Of a DNA stretch of 64,000 bases, positions 8,535 to 15,175 are shown one piece after another. Location of the stretch: NCBI GenBank assembly GCA_943788405.1, contig CALSQD010000002.1, positions 546,850 through 610,849 on the forward strand, read 5' to 3'. Position 1 is the first letter of the stretch; every line of letters begins with the position of its first letter. The stretch is from an uncultured Flavobacteriales bacterium. GTDB lineage: Bacteria; Bacteroidota; Bacteroidia; Flavobacteriales; BACL11. Both the position numbers and the translations under genes were made by a program. Under the pieces are notes generated by a model, which saw only the letters and a list, made by a program, of their open reading frames with translations, did not search any database and was not told the DNA's origin.

Positions 8535-10538
8535 TTACAAATCTAATGAATTAATTAAACTATCATCAGCAGTGCTAGGCATGGTTACTTTTAAATCAGG
8601 ATTCATTTGCATAGCTCTTTCAATAGCAAAGTTGGCTTCTTTATTTCTTGCCCAACTTCTTCTGGAGATTCCATTGTTTACATCCCAGAATAGCATAGAT
8701 TTTAATCTTCTATCCGCATCAGCTGAACCATCTAAAAGCATCCCAAAACCTCCATTGATTACTTCACCCCAGCCAACACCACCACCATTATGGATAGAAA
8801 CCCAAGTAGCACCTCTAAAGCTATCGCCAATTACATTGTGTATTGCCATATCAGCTGTGAACTGTGAACCATCATAAATATTTGATGTTTCTCTGTAAGG
8901 AGAATCTGTTCCTGATACATCATGATGATCACGACCTAAAACTACAGGAGCTGATAACTCACCACTAGCAATAGCATTGTTAAAGGCTTCTGCAATTTTC
9001 ATTCTTCCCTCAGCATCAGCATATAAAATACGAGCTTGTGAGCCTACTACCATTTTATTTTCTCCAGCTGCTTTTATCCAATTGATATTATCACTCATCT
9101 GCAACTTAATTTCAGAAGGGGAGTGTTGCATAATTTCTTCTAATACTTCACAAGCAATTTTATCGGTAATTGCTAAATCCTTTGCATCATTGGAAGCACA
9201 AACCCATCTAAAAGGCCCAAAGCCATAGTCAAAGCACATTGGCCCCATAATGTCCTGCACATAAGATGGATATTTAAAATCACCATTTGGTTTTAGAATG
9301 TCAGCATCAGCACGACTCGATTCTAGTAAAAAGGCATTTCCATAATCAAAAAAGTACATTCCTCTTTCGCTTAAAGTATTTACAGCATTGGTATGGCGAA
9401 CTAGTGTTTTTTGCACTTCTTTTTTGAACTGATCAGGATTATTAGCCATCATTTCATTGGCAGCTTCATAACTCATTCCTACAGGGTAATAGCCACCTGC
9501 CCAAGGATTGTGCAGTGAGGTTTGGTCAGAGCCTATTTCAATATGAATATTTCTTTCTACAACTCTTTCCCATAAGTCCACTATATTTCCATCATAGGCA
9601 ATTGAAACAGCTTCTTTATTTTCTCTTGCTGCTACAGCTCTATCTAGTAATTCATCTAAATCGGTATATACTTCATCTACCCATCCTTGTTCTTGTCTTT
9701 TGTAGGTTGCTTGTGGATTTACCTCAGCAACTATACATACTCCCTTTGCAATAACTCCTGCTTTAGGTTGTGCGCCACTCATTCCACCAAGCCCAGCAGT
9801 AACGAATATTTTCCCGCTTAAATCTTCTGCTTTAGGGTCAATTTTTCTGGCAGCATTCAATACCGTAATTGTTGTTCCGTGTACAATTCCTTGAGGCCCT
9901 ATATACATGAACGAACCTGCTGTCATTTGTCCGTATTGAGTAACACCTAAAGCATTGAATTTCTCCCAATCATCAGGCTTAGAGTAGTTAGGAATCATCA
10001 TTCCATTTGTTACTACAACTCTAGGAGCATCTTTATGTGAAGGGAATAATCCCATAGGATGACCAGAATATAAAACTAAGGTTTGCTCATCATTCATTTC
10101 GGCTAAATACTGCATACAAAGTAGGTATTGCGCCCAGTTTTGGAACACGGCCCCATTTCCTCCATAAGTGATTAATTCCTCAGGATGCTGTGCAATAGCA
10201 CCATCTAGGTTGTTGGAAAGCATCATTTGTATTGCAGCTGCTTGTTTACTTTTATGTGGAAAATCCTCCAAATGCCTAGCTTTTATTTCATAAGTAGGCA
10301 TGAAACGATACATGTAGATTCTTCCGTAAGTTTTTAGTTCCTCAGCAAATTCTGGAGCTAAAGTAGTGTGCATATGCTCAGGAAAATAACGCAAGGCATT
10401 GCGAATAGCTAGCTGCTTTTCCTCTTTGTTAAGAATATCCTTACGGTTCGGGGCATGGCTAACACTAGGGTTTATATTTTTTTTTGCAGGAAGTTCTGAT
10501 GGGATTCCTTGTAAAATGGCTTGTTTAAGATTTGTCAT
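8535..10538 (-). CDS. hutU: Urocanate hydratase
   Basis: Converts urocanate to imidazolone propionate in histidine degradation, using tightly bound NAD+. At 667 residues it is the long form. Visible features include the YGGNGAVFQNW segment, the Rossmann-like FVTAGLGGMSGAQPKAG glycine-rich loop, the active-site cysteine region GPFRWVCASND, and SIHNGGGVGWGE near the C-terminus. No hutH, hutI or hutG gene is in the window. Its start overlaps the DUF5522 gene by 14 bp, so the two are probably co-transcribed. Confidence 0.95.
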   Translation of the reverse strand: MTNLKQAILQGIPSELPAKKNINPSVSHAPNRKDILNKEEKQLAIRNALRYFPEHMHTTLAPEFAEELKTYGRIYMYRFMPTYEIKARHLEDFPHKSKQAAAIQMMLSNNLDGAIAQHPEELITYGGNGAVFQNWAQYLLCMQYLAEMNDEQTLVLYSGHPMGLFPSHKDAPRVVVTNGMMIPNYSKPDDWEKFNALGVTQYGQMTAGSFMYIGPQGIVHGTTITVLNAARKIDPKAEDLSGKIFVTAGLGGMSGAQPKAGVIAKGVCIVAEVNPQATYKRQEQGWVDEVYTDLDELLDRAVAARENKEAVSIAYDGNIVDLWERVVERNIHIEIGSDQTSLHNPWAGGYYPVGMSYEAANEMMANNPDQFKKEVQKTLVRHTNAVNTLSERGMYFFDYGNAFLLESSRADADILKPNGDFKYPSYVQDIMGPMCFDYGFGPFRWVCASNDAKDLAITDKIACEVLEEIMQHSPSEIKLQMSDNINWIKAAGENKMVVGSQARILYADAEGRMKIAEAFNNAIASGELSAPVVLGRDHHDVSGTDSPYRETSNIYDGSQFTADMAIHNVIGDSFRGATWVSIHNGGGVGWGEVINGGFGMLLDGSADADRRLKSMLFWDVNNGISRRSWARNKEANFAIERAMQMNPDLKVTMPSTADDSLINSLDL
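8538..8545 (-). promoter_or_regulatory. -7 element of the DUF2461 gene inside the hutU 3' end
   Basis: TAGATTTG-TAAA-ATG on the minus strand. The box encodes the last Leu-Asp-Leu of HutU, and the hutU stop codon occupies the 4-nt gap. It is an exact consensus with N4 spacing. Confidence 0.5.
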
Positions 10539-10698
10539 TTTTATTCTTTATTTCTTTTTTATAAGGACAGTGTTTGCAGTTGTTATTGCAACAATATCCT
10601 CTCTTTAAATGGTATTTTTCAGTAAAAACAATATAGCCTTCAGTGGAGTGGTAATACTCATCCTTATCTAGTTTGTCTATTTTTGAAAATCCTTTCAT
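10525..10698 (-). CDS. Small Cys-rich DUF5522-like protein
   Basis: A 57-residue protein, begun by ATG at 10698. It contains YYHSTEGYIVFTEKYHLKRG followed by YCCNNNCKHCPY, a four-cysteine cluster matching the DUF5522 family as I recall it (consensus near RGYCCGNGCRHCPY). The cysteines suggest a small metal-binding knuckle; the function is unknown. The last 14 bp overlap the start of hutU. Upstream is the 3' end of the DUF3883 gene on the same strand, 38 bp away. The conserved motif and clean start support a real gene. Confidence 0.8.
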   Translation of the reverse strand: MKGFSKIDKLDKDEYYHSTEGYIVFTEKYHLKRGYCCNNNCKHCPYKKEIKNKNDKS

Positions 10699-10736
10699 AG
10701 GGTTGGCGAATTTACGATATTTGCATGAACAGATGT

Positions 10737-11921
10737 TTAAAAATGGACTCGAAAGTTAAGTGGGTAAAACTCAATTCCATTTATACTTTTCTTTCCTTCA
10801 AGTTTAATTTCTTTTAAATCTAATTCATTAATTTCAGAAGTAGAATTCTTGTGATTTACAACATAAATAAAGTGATTCTCAGTTTCATTTAATCTTGTAA
10901 TTTCATTTCTTGAAATTATAAATGATTTATTGAATCCTTCAGTTTTAACTTCAATAAATTTTAAATTTCCATTTTCATCTATTGATTGTATGTCATAACC
11001 TAAACTATTGTTTGCTGATACATTTTTAATTAATGAAAAGTTTTTATGATTTATATGTTTTTCTTTTTCATAATTAAGAACAATTTCTTCTGATTTTTTT
11101 CCTACTAATTCTTTCCTTTTTTGTAATTTATCATGATTAGATGTATAGTCTTTATTTGCGACATACTTAGGTAATTCTAATCCAGAATGTGATGGTGTAA
11201 TCTTCTTAAAAATAATACTGTAATTTTGAGTACCTGTATTTAAGTTAGCTGGAATATGCTTCATAATAATCCATAGAAATGAGTGAGCATCTAACAAAGC
11301 AATATCTTCATTTTCATGTTCAGTTTTTTGAGATAAAAAACCTTTTACTTCAGTTATAATAGAAATATATTCACTGTAGTTCTCCCATGAGCATTTTCCT
11401 GATGTACTAAAATTAATATTTAACTTCTTGAATAAAGAATCAAAGGTTCTTGGTGCTATCGGTAAATATAATTTTGCTGACTTTAAGAAAAATAAGTATG
11501 CCATAAAAGGATATATTTTTCCACAGTATTTCAATAGGTTATTAAAGGATTCTTCATCAGAGATATTGCTTTTATAAAAATCAAATAGATATTTCTCAAA
11601 TTCTTTTAATTCATCTTTTGAAAAGTCTTGGTAAAGCGCCTTATCTTGTCTCGCATTTTCACCCCTTCTGTTGTCATGAATAACAAGGTTATTGCCTTTA
11701 GTATTTACAGCTGCTTTTACACATTCTATTATGTGTCCATTTCCTATTATTTTTAGGTTCCATTTTTCAATTTTTAAATTTTTATAACCTTCAGATTCTA
11801 ATGTTTTTTTATAATCTTCATGTCTTTTTATATGAGGATTGTCAAAAGATGTAAAATGTCCATCTACACTAATTAGGTAGCCTTTAAAGATTGAATAAAA
11901 TTCTTCTAATTTTATTATCAT
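10737..11921 (-). CDS. DUF3883 domain protein, PD-(D/E)xK nuclease-like
   Basis: 394 residues. The C-terminal 120 residues match the DUF3883 pattern and carry a complete PD-(D/E)xK-like set: a helical Glu at 278/279 (KKSEEIVLNYE), Asp310 (LGYDIQ) and Glu324-x-Lys326 (FIEVKT). DUF3883 is often fused to restriction or defence ATPases. Here it stands alone behind a helical N-terminal region (about 120-225, with IALLDAHSFLWII) that I cannot name. The first 110 residues are polar and also unrecognised. Neighbours are metabolic genes, not a defence island. Codon choice looks more AT-rich than the flanking genes, hinting at transfer; this was not measured. Confidence 0.75.
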   Translation of the reverse strand: MIIKLEEFYSIFKGYLISVDGHFTSFDNPHIKRHEDYKKTLESEGYKNLKIEKWNLKIIGNGHIIECVKAAVNTKGNNLVIHDNRRGENARQDKALYQDFSKDELKEFEKYLFDFYKSNISDEESFNNLLKYCGKIYPFMAYLFFLKSAKLYLPIAPRTFDSLFKKLNINFSTSGKCSWENYSEYISIITEVKGFLSQKTEHENEDIALLDAHSFLWIIMKHIPANLNTGTQNYSIIFKKITPSHSGLELPKYVANKDYTSNHDKLQKRKELVGKKSEEIVLNYEKEKHINHKNFSLIKNVSANNSLGYDIQSIDENGNLKFIEVKTEGFNKSFIISRNEITRLNETENHFIYVVNHKNSTSEINELDLKEIKLEGKKSINGIEFYPLNFRVHF

Positions 11922-11939
11922 ATTATAAGTTTTAGATTA

Positions 11940-11947
11940 CAAACTTA
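11940..11947 (-). promoter_or_regulatory. -7 element of the DUF3883 gene
   Basis: TAAGTTTG on the minus strand, exact consensus, 18 nt before the start. It is only 3 bp from the opposing -7 box at 11951. Confidence 0.5.
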
Positions 11948-11950
11948 GTA

Positions 11951-11958
11951 TATTTTTG
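11951..11958 (+). promoter_or_regulatory. -7 element of the ACC-deaminase-like gene
   Basis: TATTTTTG, exact consensus, 5 nt before the ATG at 11964 (2 nt before a GTG at 11961). The mRNA is probably leaderless or nearly so. Confidence 0.55.
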
Positions 11959-11963
11959 TTGTG

Positions 11964-12848
11964 ATGGAATTACAGACTCAGGAAATATCAATACCACTAT
12001 TAAAAGAGAAGGAAGTTCGCTTATTTATTAAGCGAATTGATAAGGTACATCCTTTTGTTTCAGGGAATAAATGGTTCAAGTTAAAATATAACTTGCTTGA
12101 GGCTAAAAAACAGAATTACAAAACCCTTTTAACTTTTGGAGGTGCATACTCGAATCATATTGCAGCTACTGCTTTTGCAGCACATGAAAAAGGATTAAAA
12201 AGCATAGGAGTTATTAGGGGTGAAGAACATTTTCCTTTAAATCCTACTTTGCAATTTGCTAGAGAAAATGGCATGGAATTACACTATGTAAGTAGGAGTG
12301 AGTACAGAGAGAAAGCAGCTCCTGATTTTTTAGAAAAACTAAAAGCAAAGTTTGGTAGTTTTTATTTGATTCCTGAAGGAGGAACAAATGAGTTGGCAAT
12401 ACAAGGAACAGCTGAAATTTTAGAGGAGAATGACACCCAAGATTATATTTGTTGTGCAGTGGGTACTGGTGGTACAATTTCAGGGATTATTAATGCTTCA
12501 AATCCTAAGCAAACTGTAATTGGCTTTCCTGCAATTAAAGGAATAGATGCACTAGAAAAGGATATTGAAAGTTGGGTAAACTCAACTAATTATAAATTCA
12601 TAAACACTTATATTGGAAAAGGTTATGCTAAAACAAGTGAAGAGTTAGTTCAGTTTATAAATGAATTTAATACTGCATGTAATATTCCTTTAGATGCTAT
12701 CTATACAGGTAAAATGATGCTAGGTGTTTTGGATTTGATTGGTAAAGATTATTTTCCGAAAGGAAGCTCAATTCTTGCTATACATACGGGCGGTTTGCAA
12801 GGGAATAAAGGAATGAGTGAAAGGTTAGGGGTTAAACTTCCTTCATAA
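11964..12848 (+). CDS. PLP-dependent ACC deaminase / D-cysteine desulfhydrase family enzyme
   Basis: A 294-residue fold-type II PLP enzyme. FVSGNKWFKLKYNL holds the PLP-binding lysine, FGGAYSNHIAATA is the family Asn/Ser loop, and CAVGTGGTISGI is the phosphate-binding loop. Members deaminate 1-aminocyclopropane-1-carboxylate or desulfhydrate D-cysteine; Bacteroidota copies are usually of unproven specificity. I prefer ATG 11964 to GTG 11961 because of spacing from the -7 box. Its 3' end overlaps the convergent oxidoreductase-fold gene by 17 bp. Confidence 0.87.
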   Translation: MELQTQEISIPLLKEKEVRLFIKRIDKVHPFVSGNKWFKLKYNLLEAKKQNYKTLLTFGGAYSNHIAATAFAAHEKGLKSIGVIRGEEHFPLNPTLQFARENGMELHYVSRSEYREKAAPDFLEKLKAKFGSFYLIPEGGTNELAIQGTAEILEENDTQDYICCAVGTGGTISGIINASNPKQTVIGFPAIKGIDALEKDIESWVNSTNYKFINTYIGKGYAKTSEELVQFINEFNTACNIPLDAIYTGKMMLGVLDLIGKDYFPKGSSILAIHTGGLQGNKGMSERLGVKLPS

Positions 12849-14223
12849 TCTCCAATGGATTTTCATTCTTCCAAGTACCTCCTGTAAAATCAGGTATAAT
12901 AATGGATTGGCTATTGGCCGCTACTGAAAGTTCAGAAAGAGGAGTGATGGCACTCCACATTACACTATCATATACATTTATATCTAGCGGTATTCCTAAG
13001 TTTAAGCATTTTATCATTCTGTAAATCATTATAAAATCCATACCGCCATGCCCTTGTTTAAAGCCTTGACTAACAGCTTTTAGTTTCTTTATAATTGGGT
13101 GTTGGTACTTACTTTTATACTCATTATATTCTTTTTCTTCTAGCCAATTATGTCCCCAGTATTCAGGTTTTTCTCCTTCAATATACAAGCGACTTGGATA
13201 GCCATCATGAACAGCTTTTGTGCCTACAACTTTATTTATTCTAGAGTAAGGTCTTCCTGTATGCACATCAAATTGCAATAAAATTGATTTCCCTTTTTCT
13301 GTTTTAATTAGGGTGTTGTTCATGTCTCCACATTTGTAATTCTGTATTGGATGCCCAGCTTGCTTTGCTGCAAGGCTTAAGTTTAATTCTCTGCTACTCA
13401 TGGAGGTAAGATGAGCAAAAGTATCCCCTCTCCCAATATTTAGGTAATAAGCAATAGGTCCTAAGCCGTGTGTGGTGTAGAAATTCCCATCACGCTCAGC
13501 ATGTTCGTGCAAACGCCATTGTCCTTCATAGTAAGTATCGTGCAGTAATAAAGCCCTTAAATCATGAAGATAAGCCCCCTCAGTGTGTGTTATATCGCCA
13601 AATACACCTTCTTGAACCATGTTTAATACCCAAAGCTCTTCCTCATTATAATTGCAATTTTCCATCATCATGCAATGTTTTTGGGTGCGTTCAGCTGTTT
13701 CAATGAGTTTCCAGCAATCTTCAATATTTGAAGCAATAGGAACTTCACAACCAACATGTTTTCCGTTTTCCATAGAATGAATGGCCATTGGAGTATGTAA
13801 ATCCCAAGGAGTAGCAATAATGACTAAATCAATATCATCTCTAGTAGTTAGCTTTTCCCATTCTGTTTTTGATTTGTAATAAAGTGTTGGTTTTTCACTT
13901 TGCCAAAGGGCTAATTTTTCAGCAGCTTTATTTACTTTTTCTTCTGAAATATCTGATAAAGCAATTATTTCCACCATTTCATTCTCCAATAAATATTGAA
14001 ACATTTCAAGTAAGGTATTTCCTCTGTTCCCAAGCCCAATAATTCCAACCCTTACTTTTTTAATAGGATCGGCAGCAAAGCCAAACATATTTCCGTTAAC
14101 AGCTCGTTTTGTATTGTTTATTAATTCTTGAATACTAGTGTTGACAGCTCCTATTGTAGTGAAGGGTAGGCCTATAAAAGCACTTGCACCTATTAATGAT
14201 TGTAGGAAATCTTTTCTTTGCAT
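12832..14223 (-). CDS. Gfo/Idh/MocA-fold protein, GH109-like
   Basis: 463 residues. An N-terminal export signal (QRKDFLQSLIGASAFIGLP) is of the twin-arginine-like type seen in Bacteroidota, with Arg-Lys rather than Arg-Arg. The Rossmann NAD site is VGIIGLGNRGNTLL. The segments CMMMENCNY, GVFGDITHTEGAYLHDLR and THGLGPIAYYLNIGRGD fit GH109 glycosidases, which use bound NAD+ to cleave alpha-N-acetylgalactosamine or related sugars. An alternative is a periplasmic sugar oxidoreductase. It is monocistronic, with a -7 box 24 nt upstream. Confidence 0.82.
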   Translation of the reverse strand: MQRKDFLQSLIGASAFIGLPFTTIGAVNTSIQELINNTKRAVNGNMFGFAADPIKKVRVGIIGLGNRGNTLLEMFQYLLENEMVEIIALSDISEEKVNKAAEKLALWQSEKPTLYYKSKTEWEKLTTRDDIDLVIIATPWDLHTPMAIHSMENGKHVGCEVPIASNIEDCWKLIETAERTQKHCMMMENCNYNEEELWVLNMVQEGVFGDITHTEGAYLHDLRALLLHDTYYEGQWRLHEHAERDGNFYTTHGLGPIAYYLNIGRGDTFAHLTSMSSRELNLSLAAKQAGHPIQNYKCGDMNNTLIKTEKGKSILLQFDVHTGRPYSRINKVVGTKAVHDGYPSRLYIEGEKPEYWGHNWLEEKEYNEYKSKYQHPIIKKLKAVSQGFKQGHGGMDFIMIYRMIKCLNLGIPLDINVYDSVMWSAITPLSELSVAANSQSIIIPDFTGGTWKNENPLEIMKEV

Positions 14224-14247
14224 ATTAACTTATTAAAATTATGTGTT

Positions 14248-14255
14248 CAAATATA
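14248..14255 (-). promoter_or_regulatory. -7 element of the GH109-like gene
   Basis: TATATTTG on the minus strand, exact consensus, 24 nt before the start codon. Confidence 0.5.
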
Positions 14256-14290
14256 TATTTTTTGGATGTAAAAAACTTGAATGGCTTTTC

Positions 14291-14298
14291 TATTTTAG
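14291..14298 (+). promoter_or_regulatory. Near-consensus -7 element of the glucosaminidase gene
   Basis: TATTTTAG (one mismatch to TAnnTTTG) followed by four bases and ATG at 14303, the same N4 geometry as the exact matches. Confidence 0.35.
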
Positions 14299-14302
14299 TA
14301 TC

Positions 14303-15175
14303 ATGAAAAATAGCCTTTTGACTTTATTGTTGTTTTCTACTTTGTTGGCTACCGCACAGAATAAGACTGAAAACTATATTGCAAAGTACAGCAGTGCTGC
14401 TGTTGCTGAAATGGATAGGTATGGAATTCCTGCTTCAATTACACTAGCACAGGGTATATTGGAAAGTGGAAATGGAGAAAGCAGACTGGCAGTTGAAGGT
14501 AAAAATCATTTTGGAATTAAATGCCATAGCAATTGGAATGGTAAAACTATTATTGAGGATGATGATGAAAAAGGAGAGTGCTTTAGGAAGTACAGTAAAG
14601 TGTCAGAATCTTACAGAGATCATTCTTTGTTTTTAACCCAAAGAGGGCGTTATTCTTTTTTGTTTGAATATCAAAAAACAGATTATAAAAAATGGGCAAA
14701 AGGCTTAAAGAAAGCAGGCTATGCCACAAATCCTAAGTACCCAACATTATTGATTGATTTGATAGAAAGGTATGATTTAAGTAGATTTGATAAGTGGGCA
14801 TCACAAGGTAAACAAATCTACTTTGCACATACTTACGGCTTACCTTATTTAACAGGAATGGGGCTTTATTATTTTAATAAAAAAACAATTTTATTTACTG
14901 AGCTAAATACATCTTTTGTATTCTCAGGAGCTAATGCTGGGTATCATTATGAACTATTTAATAAATTTTATACGGGAGCTAACACTGGGCTTATATATTT
15001 ACCTACAAAAGAAAAAGCCATTGTACCTCAAATATCAGCTGAGCTGATGTATAAAAAATTAAGTAAAAATAAGCGCTATAATTCTGTATTGATAAGGGGA
15101 GGAGTACAGTTTCCTTTAACTGAAATGGATTATAAATTTATTCCTTATTTAAGTTTAACTTATTTAATTGACTGA
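14303..15175 (+). CDS. Secreted glucosaminidase domain protein
   Basis: 290 residues. The signal peptide MKNSLLTLLLFSTLLATAQ fixes the start at 14303 rather than the upstream in-frame ATG at 14243. The next 150 residues are a GH73/FlgJ-like N-acetylglucosaminidase: ITLAQGILESGNGES holds the catalytic Glu, followed by NHFGIKCH and GYATNPKYPTLLIDLIERY. It should cut peptidoglycan glycan strands. The C-terminal 120 residues look like beta strands from a small outer-membrane or surface domain and are not recognised. Its 3' end overlaps the convergent gene by 12 bp. Confidence 0.88.
   Translation: MKNSLLTLLLFSTLLATAQNKTENYIAKYSSAAVAEMDRYGIPASITLAQGILESGNGESRLAVEGKNHFGIKCHSNWNGKTIIEDDDEKGECFRKYSKVSESYRDHSLFLTQRGRYSFLFEYQKTDYKKWAKGLKKAGYATNPKYPTLLIDLIERYDLSRFDKWASQGKQIYFAHTYGLPYLTGMGLYYFNKKTILFTELNTSFVFSGANAGYHYELFNKFYTGANTGLIYLPTKEKAIVPQISAELMYKKLSKNKRYNSVLIRGGVQFPLTEMDYKFIPYLSLTYLID

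Noticed and set aside
10737-11921. Defence island around the DUF3883 gene
   Set aside because: Flanking genes are hutU, a DUF5522 gene and an ACC-deaminase-like enzyme; there are no methylase, helicase or other defence genes.
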